From: Bacteroidales bacterium UBA5226
GTDB taxonomy: Bacteria > Bacteroidota > Bacteroidia > Bacteroidales > UBA932
Reading direction: 5' to 3'
Assembly (NCBI GenBank): GCA_002409325.1
Contig: DHUU01000018.1
Span: forward strand, 62,001-126,000
Length of the DNA: 64,000 bases
The notes under the pieces were generated by a model. That model saw only the letters and a program-made list of their open reading frames with translations, ran no database searches and was not told where the DNA came from. Shown in pieces: positions 16,493 to 24,906 of the stretch. Made by a program: the position numbers and the translations under genes. Position 1 is the first letter of the stretch. Each line of letters starts with the position of its first letter.

Positions 16493-17417
16493 ATACTTTT
16501 TTTACAATACCGGCGGTGTTCAGCCCGTAATGGTCCATAAGCCCGCGGGGAGTTCCGCTTTGGCCAAATCCCTCGTCCATGGCAACCATGCGCATGGGAA
16601 CGGGATAGTGCCGGGCAAGCAGGCCCGATACAAGTTCACCCAGCCCTCCGGCCACCAGATGTTCCTCTGCAGTTACCACTGCCCCTGTTTTACGCGCAGA
16701 ATCCAGGATAGCCTGTTCATCCAGGGGTTTGAGGGTGTGAATATTGATCAGCTCGGCCCGGATCCCTTTTTGGGCAAGCACTCCGACAGCTTCCAGGGCT
16801 TCCCAGACCAGGTGGCCTGTAGCCAGGATGGTCACGTCTTCCCCCGGCTGGATCATCCAGGCCTTTCCAATTTCAAACGGGCCATCCACGGGACTGAAGT
16901 TGGGAACTGACGGTCTTCCAAACCGGAGGTACACCGGGCCGTCCCAGCTGGCGGCGGCCAGTGTAGCAAGGCGGGTCTGGTTGTAATCGCAGGGATTGAT
17001 AACACACAAGTGCGGAAGGGCCCTGCTCAGGGCAAGGTCTTCCATGGTCTGATGCGTGGCGCCGTCTTCTCCCAGGGTAATGCCTGAATGGGAGGCGGCA
17101 ATCTTGACATTTGTCTGTGAATAGCAGACAGACTGGCGCAACTGGTCGTACACGCGTCCTGTGGCAAACTCGGCAAAAGTTCCCACAAAGGGGATCAGCC
17201 CGGTAACAGCCATGCCGGCGGCCACACCCATCATGTTGGCCTCGGCAATCCCGCACTGGAAAAAACGCTGTGGGAAAGCAGCGGCAAACTCTTCCATTTT
17301 GAGCGAACCGGTCAGGTCGGCGCACAGGGCCACCACGGCCGGGTTCCGTCTTCCCAGTTCAAAAAGACCGGCACCAAAACCGGAACGGGTATCTTTATTT
17401 CCTGTATTTGTCATCAT
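16479..17417 (-). CDS. Transketolase, C-terminal (Pyr + C) subunit
   Basis: Its 312 residues correspond to the pyrimidine-binding and C-terminal domains of transketolase: FQCGIAEANMMGVAAGMA (catalytic Glu), SHSGITLGEDGATHQTMEDLA, and RFGRPSVP. With the N-terminal subunit encoded just upstream it forms a split transketolase of the non-oxidative pentose phosphate pathway, moving two-carbon units between sugar phosphates with ThDP. A DXS- or other ketolase-like substrate cannot be fully excluded. There is a 10-nt gap to the N-subunit gene. Confidence 0.9.
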   Translation of the reverse strand: MMTNTGNKDTRSGFGAGLFELGRRNPAVVALCADLTGSLKMEEFAAAFPQRFFQCGIAEANMMGVAAGMAVTGLIPFVGTFAEFATGRVYDQLRQSVCYSQTNVKIAASHSGITLGEDGATHQTMEDLALSRALPHLCVINPCDYNQTRLATLAAASWDGPVYLRFGRPSVPNFSPVDGPFEIGKAWMIQPGEDVTILATGHLVWEALEAVGVLAQKGIRAELINIHTLKPLDEQAILDSARKTGAVVTAEEHLVAGGLGELVSGLLARHYPVPMRMVAMDEGFGQSGTPRGLMDHYGLNTAGIVKKVCELR

Positions 17418-17427
17418 GGCGTATTCG

Positions 17428-18273
17428 TTAAAAATCTCCCAGGGTTTCAGGTAATTGGGACAAAGCCAGGGCTTCCTGCTCTGCCGAAGGGGCTTTCCCG
17501 TGCCAGGCGTGGGAGCCGGTCATGAAATCCACACCCTGCCCCATATTGGTGTGCATCAGGATCATCATGGGTTTGCTGCGGGGTTTTAGCGATTCCCTGA
17601 AGGCCTCCCTTATGGCATCAAGGTTGTGACCGTCGCATTCCAGGACCAGCCAGCCAAAAGCCTGCCACTTGGCAACCAAGTCTCCCAGCCCTGCAATCTG
17701 ATTCACAGGCCCGTCGATTTGCTGCCTGTTCCAGTCTGTAATCGCCGTCAGGTTGCCAATCTTGTGGTGAGCTGCAAACAGGGCGGCTTCCCAGACCTGG
17801 CCTTCTTCGCTTTCGCCGTCCCCCAGCAGAACATAGACTTTGTGAGGGTCCCCTGCCAGCTGTTTACTCAGCGCCGCGCCGCAGGCCACAGAGAGCCCCT
17901 GGCCCAACGATCCGCTGGCCACATGAACGCCAGGCAATCCATTCTCTACGCTGGGATGGCCCTGCAGGCGGGAACCGAATTTCCGGAAAGAGGCCAGCTC
18001 CTGAACGGGAAAATAGCCCAGGCGTGCAAGCAGGCTGTAAAACAACGGCGAGATATGGCCTATGGAAAGGAAGAACATATCCATGTCCTTCCCGTTACGT
18101 TTCCACTGTTGCGCCTTTTGTTCCAGGAATTCCGCAAAAAGCACCGTCATAAAATCGGCACTGCTCAGGGATCCCCCGGGATGGCCGCTTTTGGCCGCCG
18201 TTACCATCCGGATTATATCGCGGCGGATCTGAGCTATAATATCTGTGACAGGGTCAGGAGTCTTTTGGTTCAT
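17428..18273 (-). CDS. Transketolase, N-terminal (ThDP-binding) subunit
   Basis: Its 281 residues cover the ThDP pyrophosphate-binding half. SGHPGGSLSSADFMTVLF opens the fold, and the ThDP motif GDGESEEGQVWEAALFAAHHKIGNLTAITDWN gives the GDG...N signature. The subunit pairs with the product of the next gene. Most Bacteroides carry a fused single-chain transketolase, so the split form is notable. The -7 box at 18297-18304 gives a short leader. Confidence 0.91.
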   Translation of the reverse strand: MNQKTPDPVTDIIAQIRRDIIRMVTAAKSGHPGGSLSSADFMTVLFAEFLEQKAQQWKRNGKDMDMFFLSIGHISPLFYSLLARLGYFPVQELASFRKFGSRLQGHPSVENGLPGVHVASGSLGQGLSVACGAALSKQLAGDPHKVYVLLGDGESEEGQVWEAALFAAHHKIGNLTAITDWNRQQIDGPVNQIAGLGDLVAKWQAFGWLVLECDGHNLDAIREAFRESLKPRSKPMMILMHTNMGQGVDFMTGSHAWHGKAPSAEQEALALSQLPETLGDF

Positions 18274-18296
18274 GCTGCCTAAGTTTGATTATCTTA

Positions 18297-18304
18297 CAAA
18301 GATA
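18297..18304 (-). promoter_or_regulatory. -7 box TATCTTTG of the transketolase/sigma operon
   Basis: It is a perfect TAnnTTTG match 23 nt before the ATG at 18273. It is back-to-back with 18316-18323 (11 bp between). Confidence 0.6.
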
Positions 18305-18315
18305 AAAATTATATT

Positions 18316-18323
18316 TACCTTTG
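18316..18323 (+). promoter_or_regulatory. -7 box TACCTTTG of lepA
   Basis: It is a perfect TAnnTTTG match ending 8 nt before the lepA ATG at 18332, so the leader is only a few nucleotides long. Confidence 0.6.
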
Positions 18324-18331
18324 ACCCGCCA

Positions 18332-20119
18332 ATGAAAAACATTAGGAATTTCTGCATTATTGCCCATATAGATCACGGGAAAAGCACCCTGGCCGACCGG
18401 CTTCTGGAGCTGACCCATACCGTGGAGCAACGCGACATGGAAGCGCAGGTGCTGGACAATATGGATCTGGAAAGGGAAAAGGGGATTACCATAAAATCTC
18501 ATGCCATACAGCTGGCTTATCGGCACAACGGAGAAGATTATGTGTTGAACCTGCTGGACACCCCCGGACATGTGGATTTTTCATATGAGGTTTCCCGAGC
18601 CATTGCCTCCTGCGAAGGGGCCCTGCTGGTGGTAGATGCCACCCAGGGAGTACAGGCACAGACCATATCCAATCTGTACCTGGCCATTGCCCACAGCCTG
18701 GAGATCATTCCCGTCCTGAATAAAATTGATATGGAATCTGCCATGATTGAGGTTGTTCAGGATCAGATAATTGACCTGCTGGGATGCAAGCCGGAAGAGA
18801 TCCTGCATATCAGCGCCCGCACCGGGGAAGGGGTCCCGAAGGTACTGGAAGCCGTTATAGAACGCATTCCATCGCCCGGGGGAGACCCCCAGGCCCCCCT
18901 CCAGGCACTCATCTTTGACTCGGTATTCAACTCTTTTCGCGGGATCATAGCCTATTTCAGGGTAATGAACGGAACAGTGGCGCAGGGTGACAGGGTTAAG
19001 TTTTTTAATGCGGGAAAAGTTTACGATGCAGACGAGGTGGGGATCCTGAAGATGAAGATGATGCCGCGGAAGGAAATCCGCACCGGCGATGTGGGCTATA
19101 TTATTTCGGGAATAAAGACAGTATCCGAAGTGAAGGTAGGCGATACCATCACGCATGTGGCCCGTCCCTGCCAGAAAGCTATAGCCGGTTTTGAAGAAGT
19201 AAAGCCCATGGTATTTGCAGGAATGTACCCGGTGGATACAGACGGATACGAAGACCTGAGGACAGCCCTTGAAAAGCTACAACTCAACGACGCTTCGCTT
19301 ACCTTTGAACCCGAATCGTCCCTGGCCCTGGGGTTTGGATTTCGCTGCGGGTTCCTGGGGCTGTTGCATATGGAAATTGTTCAGGAAAGACTTTTCCGAG
19401 AATTCGACTGCGACGTGATCACCACCGTGCCCAACGTATCCTACAAGGTTTATACAACCCAGGGAAACGTTGCCGATGTGCACAACCCTTCCGGCCTGCC
19501 ACCGGTCACACTCATAGACTATATAGAAGAACCCTACATCAAGGCCCAGGTGATCTCCAAGTCTGAATATTTCGGAGCCATCATGAAACTCTGCCTGGAT
19601 AAACGCGGGGTACTGACAAACCAGCATTTTTTAACGTCAGACCGTGTGGAGCTCACCTTCAAAATGCCGCTTTCAGAGATTGTTTTTGATTTTTACGACA
19701 AGCTGAAAAGCATATCCCGCGGATACGCCTCCTTTGATTACCACATTATAGGACATGAACGCGCCGACCTGGTTAAACTCGACATTCTGCTGAACGGAGA
19801 ACCGGTTGACGCCCTTTCGAGCCTGATCTACCGTGGCCACTCCTATGATTTTGGGAGAAAAATGTGTGAAAAGCTTAAGGAACTCATCCCGCGCCAGCAA
19901 TTCGACATAGCCATACAGGCCGCCATTGGGGCCAAGATCATTGCCCGCGAAACCGTCAAGGCGGTACGAAAAGACGTGACGGCAAAATGTTACGGGGGCG
20001 ACATCTCCCGCAAGCGCAAACTCCTTGAAAAACAAAAGAAAGGCAAACGCCGCATGCGCCAGATAGGCAATGTGGAGGTTCCTCAGTCGGCTTTCATGGC
20101 CGTTCTGAAGCTGGACTAG
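18332..20119 (+). CDS. lepA: Elongation factor 4 (LepA)
   Basis: This 595-residue ribosome-associated GTPase can back-translocate ribosomes and affects initiation. It has G1 AHIDHGKST, switch II DTPGHVDFSYE, NKID, and the LepA-specific C-terminal domain ending KQKKGKRRMRQIGNVEVPQSAFMAVLKLD. An in-frame extension up to 18245 exists, but it has no homology and covers the -7 box, so I chose the ATG at 18332 (MKNIRNFCIIAHIDHGKS). It is divergent from the transketolase operon. Confidence 0.97.
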   Translation: MKNIRNFCIIAHIDHGKSTLADRLLELTHTVEQRDMEAQVLDNMDLEREKGITIKSHAIQLAYRHNGEDYVLNLLDTPGHVDFSYEVSRAIASCEGALLVVDATQGVQAQTISNLYLAIAHSLEIIPVLNKIDMESAMIEVVQDQIIDLLGCKPEEILHISARTGEGVPKVLEAVIERIPSPGGDPQAPLQALIFDSVFNSFRGIIAYFRVMNGTVAQGDRVKFFNAGKVYDADEVGILKMKMMPRKEIRTGDVGYIISGIKTVSEVKVGDTITHVARPCQKAIAGFEEVKPMVFAGMYPVDTDGYEDLRTALEKLQLNDASLTFEPESSLALGFGFRCGFLGLLHMEIVQERLFREFDCDVITTVPNVSYKVYTTQGNVADVHNPSGLPPVTLIDYIEEPYIKAQVISKSEYFGAIMKLCLDKRGVLTNQHFLTSDRVELTFKMPLSEIVFDFYDKLKSISRGYASFDYHIIGHERADLVKLDILLNGEPVDALSSLIYRGHSYDFGRKMCEKLKELIPRQQFDIAIQAAIGAKIIARETVKAVRKDVTAKCYGGDISRKRKLLEKQKKGKRRMRQIGNVEVPQSAFMAVLKLD

Positions 20120-20194
20120 TTCGCATACTGCATCACAAGAACCAGGGACTTTTTGTTGAACGCCGAGGCTCTCCGTGTTTATGCTGCCTGCTGT

Positions 20195-20269
20195 AGTTGC
20201 TGACACCACAAGATAAGGGAAGCTTTTTCTTTTTGCCGAGGCCTTCCTTATCTTGTGGTGTCAGCAACT
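20195..20269. repeat. 24-bp perfect inverted repeat (long hairpin) in the largest intergenic gap
   Basis: The arms 20195-20218 (starting AGTTGCTGACACCACAAG) and 20246-20269 are perfect reverse complements, separated by 27 bp. After one bulged base the pairing can extend three more bases inward. The loop holds a T-rich stretch and GCCGAGGC, and a similar GCCGAGGC lies outside at 20162-20169. No T-run follows either arm, so it is not a typical rho-independent terminator. It could be a small mobile repeat or a structured 3' end of lepA. The rest of 20120-20329 holds nothing else I recognise. Confidence 0.8.
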
Positions 20270-20329
20270 GCCCGTCAGGAGTAGTGTCTGCCAGCAGTGC
20301 CCACTCACCAGGAAAGAGGGTCCACCTCT

Positions 20330-20905
20330 TTATTCGCAAGTATACAATTCTCTGACGGCGGCTTTAACTTTCCGGTTCATTCTGCGAAAATATGGCGTGG
20401 CTAAGAGAATTAAAACAGAGGCACAAAAACTCACTCCCACACAAAAGCCCTTAAAGAACTCAACAATGGGAACACGCTCCAGGTGTTCCAGACTAAATAC
20501 TGCTACCATACACAGGGCAATGACTACAACAAAGGCATGTTTGAGTTTGTTGAAAAACTCCTGGATCTTGAGTAAATGTGTTAATTCGTATAATGGTCTG
20601 TTTCCCCGATCAAACTTGCAGTCTTCTGTTTTACAACGCAGGTATACCCAGTTGACGCATTCCCCTACGAACTCAATCCCGGTTTCCTTTAAAAAATCAA
20701 GATAAGATTTACTTTCCGGGGAATGCGTGTCTTTCTCGAGCAATTCCAGCCTGTAAGTATACTCGCCGGGAGTTCCTTTTTCAAATATATATTTTCTAAA
20801 ACCTGTTTGAATGAGCATCCAGCCCGTCCCAGCCATTTCATTGATCCATGCTTCTTCTTTTTCGTATTCCCATAAGAAGAAGGTTTTCCGTACTTTTTTT
20901 TTCAT
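20330..20905 (-). CDS. DUF2812 domain membrane protein
   Basis: The protein has 191 residues. The N-terminal soluble part (FFLWEYEKEEAWINEMAGTGW, then GEYTYRLELL) matches DUF2812, and two membrane helices follow near residues 125-170. Its function is unknown. Genes of this family are typically paired with a PadR-type repressor, as here: the start overlaps the 3' end of the PadR gene by 4 nt. The pair probably forms a self-regulated unit responding to membrane or drug stress; that is inference. Confidence 0.85.
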   Translation of the reverse strand: MKKKVRKTFFLWEYEKEEAWINEMAGTGWMLIQTGFRKYIFEKGTPGEYTYRLELLEKDTHSPESKSYLDFLKETGIEFVGECVNWVYLRCKTEDCKFDRGNRPLYELTHLLKIQEFFNKLKHAFVVVIALCMVAVFSLEHLERVPIVEFFKGFCVGVSFCASVLILLATPYFRRMNRKVKAAVRELYTCE

Positions 20906-21234
20906 TGTTGTATAATAGATTTGTTTATGATCTTATCCCCGTTTTCTACAAGTTCATGGAGCCTGTTTAATTCGGCCCGTGCCACCTGTCTGCCTGTGTG
21001 GGTAATCACGTATTCTTTCCGGCGACTGTCTTCTGCTCCAGGCAACGCTTTGATCCAGCCTTTTTCCAACATGGAAGAAATGGCTCCGTAAAGCGTTCCG
21101 GCCGATAGCACAAGACGCCCATCGGTCATGCTTTTTGTTTCCTGCATGATCCCATACCCATGAAGGGGTGTATGTAAAGCCAGTAATGTGTAAAATACGG
21201 CTTCGGTCAATACTATGTTTTCATTTGGATTCAT
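20902..21234 (-). CDS. PadR family transcriptional repressor
   Basis: The protein has about 110 residues. It is a winged HTH with the family core FYTLLALHTPLHGYGIMQE, LVLSAGTLYGAISSMLEKGWI, and the wing DSRRKEYVITHTGRQV. PadR proteins are dimeric repressors released by small ligands. I prefer the ATG at 21234 (MNPNENIVLTEAVFY) over the in-frame ATG at 21261. It overlaps the DUF2812 gene by 4 nt and presumably controls it. Confidence 0.9.
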   Translation of the reverse strand: MNPNENIVLTEAVFYTLLALHTPLHGYGIMQETKSMTDGRLVLSAGTLYGAISSMLEKGWIKALPGAEDSRRKEYVITHTGRQVARAELNRLHELVENGDKIINKSIIQQ

Positions 21235-21372
21235 AACTATTTGTTTAAGTGTTCTGGCCACCGTTATAACGGAAGACGATACAAAGATAGGCGATATATT
21301 TTATATATCCAAATATCAAGTGAAATTTCTTTGAGATGTATGCAGAACCATAAAGAACATATAGCCTCGGCT

Positions 21373-21407
21373 AAAAAAAAGAGACTGGCCACACCGGTCA
21401 GTCTCTT
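21373..21407 (-). terminator. Rho-independent terminator of the TPR lipoprotein gene
   Basis: The hairpin AAGAGACTG/CAGTCTCTT (with additional GCC/GGT pairing and a 5-nt loop) is followed on the minus strand by eight T residues (complement of 21373-21380). It lies about 30 nt past the stop codon at 21438. Confidence 0.85.
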
Positions 21408-21437
21408 CCCTGTAAGGTGAGAGGTTAAATGGGTTGT

Positions 21438-23087
21438 TTAGCGGTATTTTGCAAATTCTATGTCTTTTGCAGCTCTTTCGGCCAGTGCAGGTACTTTGTT
21501 GATTTTCTCCATCAGCTCGTTAACCTTTGAGGTCTGTCCCCTGCGGGCGGCAATCACGGCTTTAACATAGGTGGTCTTCATGCAGGTGCATTCTGACAGG
21601 GCTTCTTCGGCTTTATCCAGGTTACCGTTGAGCAATTGGGCCAGAGAAGAGTTCATGTGTTTTTTGCCGTCCAGTTTTGCCAGGGCATCTTTGTATTTGC
21701 CATTGAGGATATCCAGGGCACCCTGGTTTTCTTTTGCAACCAAGCATCCGGATTTCGCAAAGAATTCAGCTGCTTTGTCATAGTTGCCTTTGCGCATTTC
21801 AATAACACCCAGATTGTTGGCTACCATAGGATTGGAGGCGTCGCATTTGGCCAGGGCCGAGGCGGCTTCGTTGACTTTGTTGCCATTGAGGTAGGCTACT
21901 GCCAAATTGTTTTGACCTCTTGAAGAGCCGTATTTCTCTGCAGCCTTCTTGTACATAGCGATCTTGGTGTCATTGTCTTTGATGAGGGTGGCAGCGTACA
22001 GCAGGGCCTCTTCATTCAGAGCATCCATATTGGTGGATGTGAGCTCTTTCAGTTCTTCGTCGGAGTAATTGGTGAATTCAATATTGGCAATCAGCCTTGC
22101 GCGACGCAGCTCGGGGAGCACTTTTTCTTCCAGTGTTTTATAAACGGCAGACATATTGCGGATCTCACGTTCACGGATCACAGGGTCTGAGTACATGGAT
22201 AGAACCCTGAGGATAAGTTCTTTGTCGCCCAGATCGCTCTTGCCAACCAGTTCCTGGAATCCGGCCCAGTCTTCCCCTTTGGTTTTCAGATTGAGCGGAC
22301 CTTCTGTTTTGATTTTACTGGTCAGTTTCTGGAAAGCTTTTTCGGCACTTTTCATACGGTTCTCAGAAAGATTTTCATTGAAATCTACCGGGCCTTCGGG
22401 AGAAGCATAGGCAACAATATCAGTTCCCGTTACGGTCCTTCTTTGATCGGCAGGAAGGTTTTTCAGGAAATTCTGGAATTCCTTGATCTCACCCTTGGTA
22501 AGCTCGCGGGCGCGAACCTGAGCGGAGTTCTTGGCATACAAGATATTAACTTCTTCTGCTTCATTTATGGTCTTCTGATAATTGTCGGGCATCATGACAG
22601 GTTCTCCGTGAAGTTCCACCCATTTGTAAGTGATGTTGGCTCCGTCGGCAATTTTGTATGCTCCGGGAAGAGCCCACACATCGTCTTTATACAGGACGGC
22701 TCCGCGCAGTTCCAGATGGGATTTTGCCATCCCCTTAACATAATCAAAATGGAGCTTGTGTTGGATTTCATCTCCTGCGACAGGGATGACATTGTAGTTG
22801 TCCAGAACTTTTTCTCCCTGGAGTCTGAGTGCCGGAGCGGCCACCTCACCGCCTTCGTATACCAATACGGGTGTGATTTCAAGCATTGCTTTGGGATGGA
22901 AATAACCTTCGGGAAATTTTAAGGTATAAGTCACATCAATTTTATCTGCGACAACTTCAAGAATTTCAGGATTACATGATTTTTCAACGTCATCGGCGTA
23001 TTTAACCATGTCTTTTGGGTTGTTACAAGCCATAAGCATAATACCAAGAACGGCAATGCCCAGATAGCGCAATAAAGATTTTTTCAT
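21438..23087 (-). CDS. TPR lipoprotein with OmpA-like segment
   Basis: The protein has 549 residues with a lipobox LMAC (Cys21). The N-terminal half is beta-rich (VDVTYTLKFPEGYFHPKAML...). A segment near the middle (TDIVAYASPEGPVDFNENLSENR) resembles the OmpA peptidoglycan-binding motif. The C-terminal third consists of TPR-like helices (NNLAVAYLNGNKVNEAASALAKCDASNP...). It is a probable envelope scaffold in the periplasm. The ATG at 23087 (MKKSLLRYLG) is preferred over 23138 because the signal peptide starts there. It is monocistronic, with a strong terminator. Confidence 0.85.
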   Translation of the reverse strand: MKKSLLRYLGIAVLGIMLMACNNPKDMVKYADDVEKSCNPEILEVVADKIDVTYTLKFPEGYFHPKAMLEITPVLVYEGGEVAAPALRLQGEKVLDNYNVIPVAGDEIQHKLHFDYVKGMAKSHLELRGAVLYKDDVWALPGAYKIADGANITYKWVELHGEPVMMPDNYQKTINEAEEVNILYAKNSAQVRARELTKGEIKEFQNFLKNLPADQRRTVTGTDIVAYASPEGPVDFNENLSENRMKSAEKAFQKLTSKIKTEGPLNLKTKGEDWAGFQELVGKSDLGDKELILRVLSMYSDPVIREREIRNMSAVYKTLEEKVLPELRRARLIANIEFTNYSDEELKELTSTNMDALNEEALLYAATLIKDNDTKIAMYKKAAEKYGSSRGQNNLAVAYLNGNKVNEAASALAKCDASNPMVANNLGVIEMRKGNYDKAAEFFAKSGCLVAKENQGALDILNGKYKDALAKLDGKKHMNSSLAQLLNGNLDKAEEALSECTCMKTTYVKAVIAARRGQTSKVNELMEKINKVPALAERAAKDIEFAKYR

Positions 23088-23153
23088 AACAAGTAGTTTA
23101 ATATTCAGTATTTCTAAATTTAGACTTTGATTTAACACAACGGTTTAAGCTTA

Positions 23154-23161
23154 CAAATATA
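23154..23161 (-). promoter_or_regulatory. -7 box TATATTTG of the TPR lipoprotein gene
   Basis: It matches TAnnTTTG, 66 nt before the ATG at 23087 and 12 bp from the opposing box at 23174-23181. Confidence 0.45.
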
Positions 23162-23173
23162 GTACAAAATTTA

Positions 23174-23181
23174 TATCTTTG
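23174..23181 (+). promoter_or_regulatory. -7 box TATCTTTG of the sigma-54 regulator operon
   Basis: It is a perfect TAnnTTTG match ending 5 nt before the ATG at 23187. The transcript should be leaderless or nearly so. Confidence 0.6.
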
Positions 23182-23186
23182 CAAAG

Positions 23187-24380
23187 ATGGACGTTACAGC
23201 AATAAAACAGCGATTTGAAATAATCGGGACCAGTCCCCTACTGGACAGGGCCCTTGATATAGCAGCCCAGGTGGCAGCCACCGACCTGTCCGTTTTGGTA
23301 ACCGGAGAAACTGGAGTGGGCAAGGAGTTTATCCCAAAGATCATACACACAAACAGCGTCCGCAAACACGGCCATTATTTTGCAGTTAACTGCGGCGCAA
23401 TTCCTGAAGGCACCATAGATTCGGAGTTGTTCGGACACCTGAAGGGGTCTTTTACCGGAGCCCATGAAGACCGCAAAGGGTATTTTGAAGTGGCCGACGG
23501 AGGAACACTTTTCCTGGACGAGGTGGCCGAATTGCCGCTATCCACCCAGGTACGCCTGTTGCGCGCTCTGGAAACGGGAGAATTCATCAGGGTGGGTTCT
23601 TCCAAAGTCCAGAAGACAGACGTGCGGGTGATTGCCGCCACCAACGTGAACCTGTCTCATGCCATTAAGTCGGGCAAATTCAGGGAAGACCTGTATTACA
23701 GGCTGAACACGGTGCCCATACTGGTCCCCCCGCTACGGGAAAGGCCTCAGGACATTCACCTGCTGTTCCGCAAATTTGCAGCCGACTTTGCAGAAAAATA
23801 CAAGATGCCGGTCATCCGCCTTGCCGACGATGCCCAAAACCTGCTGGAGCATTATCGCTGGCCCGGGAACGTACGCCAGCTTAAGAATGTGGCTGAACAG
23901 CTAAGCGTCCTGGAACAAACGCGCCTGGTTACCGCCCAGACCCTGACACGCTACCTGCCTGCCGACAGCCCGCTTCACCTGCCGGTGGTATACGGTCCCG
24001 AGAAAAAAGCAGGCGACGATTTCCTTTCAGAAAGGGACATCTTGTACAAAATCCTTTTCCAGTTGCGTGCAGAGATGGATGAGATGAAACATCAGCTACG
24101 GAACATGGCGGATAAGGAATCACTGGGCGGGCACCCGCAGGGAGCCATGCTGGCCCATCCGGCAGAGGAACCCGTTGCAGCGGAGGAAGTTACAGAAGGG
24201 GAGCTCCTCCCGCTGGAAATTGTTGAGGAAAGCCAGGACCTTTCGATCAACACACTTGAGAAGGAGTTGATAATAAGGGTGTTGCATAAAAATAATGGCC
24301 ATCGCAAAACTACGGCCAAAGAACTGGGGATTGCAGAGCGGACCCTGTACCGGAAAATTAAAGAATACGGAATAGAATAA
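23187..24380 (+). CDS. Sigma-54-dependent transcriptional activator (AAA+ and Fis HTH)
   Basis: The protein has 397 residues. A sigma-54 AAA+ domain starts almost at residue 5, with Walker A GETGVGKE, the loop FGHLKGSFTGA (GAFTGA contacts sigma-54; here Gly-Ser-Phe), Walker B GGTLFLDEVAEL and the R-finger region. A charged linker (about 280-345) leads to a C-terminal Fis-type HTH (NGHRKTTAKELGIAERTLYRKIKEYGI). There is no N-terminal receiver or sensor domain, so activity must be controlled otherwise. The order activator / lptE / TPR gene / secG is one I associate with Bacteroidales. It overlaps lptE by 1 nt (TAATG). Confidence 0.94.
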   Translation: MDVTAIKQRFEIIGTSPLLDRALDIAAQVAATDLSVLVTGETGVGKEFIPKIIHTNSVRKHGHYFAVNCGAIPEGTIDSELFGHLKGSFTGAHEDRKGYFEVADGGTLFLDEVAELPLSTQVRLLRALETGEFIRVGSSKVQKTDVRVIAATNVNLSHAIKSGKFREDLYYRLNTVPILVPPLRERPQDIHLLFRKFAADFAEKYKMPVIRLADDAQNLLEHYRWPGNVRQLKNVAEQLSVLEQTRLVTAQTLTRYLPADSPLHLPVVYGPEKKAGDDFLSERDILYKILFQLRAEMDEMKHQLRNMADKESLGGHPQGAMLAHPAEEPVAAEEVTEGELLPLEIVEESQDLSINTLEKELIIRVLHKNNGHRKTTAKELGIAERTLYRKIKEYGIE

Positions 24381-24895
24381 TGAGAAAGATTGGATTTCTA
24401 CAGGGACGGATCCTTGCCTTACTTACCCCGTTACTGCTCACCCAGTGCTGGTGGTATTCATTTTCAGGCACCTCCATTAATCCCCAGGCAGAGACCATTA
24501 GCGTTGCCTATATCGAGAACAGGGCAGAACGCATCAATCCCTCCCTGAGCAACACCCTGACCGAGGCGCTTATGGACAAATATACCAAACTCACCCCGCT
24601 TTCTGTCATATCGGAAGAAGGGGATTATGCCGTTTCAGGAGAGATCACCGGCTATTCCATCGCGCCCATGGCCGTTACTACTGACGAAGTAGCCTCGATG
24701 ACCCGTCTTACCGTTACCGTCCGGATTGTATTTGTGAACAAACTGGAACCTTCCGAAAATTTTGATAAGAATTTTTCTTCCTACGAAGACTATGATTCTA
24801 CCATCTCTTTTGATGCAGCAGAGGGAGGCCTGGTAGAGACCATAGTGGAAAAGATCGTGGAAGAAATATTCAATGCAACCGTTGCTAACTGGTAA
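24380..24895 (+). CDS. lptE: LPS-assembly lipoprotein LptE
   Basis: The protein has 171 residues with a signal peptide and lipobox LLTQC, then the Bacteroidota LptE fold (WWYSFSGTSINPQAETISVAYIENRA...INPSLSNTLTEAL). LptE plugs the LptD barrel that inserts lipopolysaccharide into the outer leaflet. Translation is coupled to the sigma-54 activator through the overlapping TAATG. The 171-residue length is normal for the family. Confidence 0.92.
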   Translation: MRKIGFLQGRILALLTPLLLTQCWWYSFSGTSINPQAETISVAYIENRAERINPSLSNTLTEALMDKYTKLTPLSVISEEGDYAVSGEITGYSIAPMAVTTDEVASMTRLTVTVRIVFVNKLEPSENFDKNFSSYEDYDSTISFDAAEGGLVETIVEKIVEEIFNATVANW

Positions 24896-24906
24896 ATAAA
24901 AAAAAA

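Noticed and set aside
16479..18273. Frameshifted single-chain transketolase
   Set aside because: There is a clean stop codon, a 10-nt gap and a proper ATG at the domain boundary used by known split transketolases.
20195..20269. Rho-independent terminator of lepA
   Set aside because: The stem is much longer than usual, the loop is 27 nt, and neither arm is followed by a T-run.
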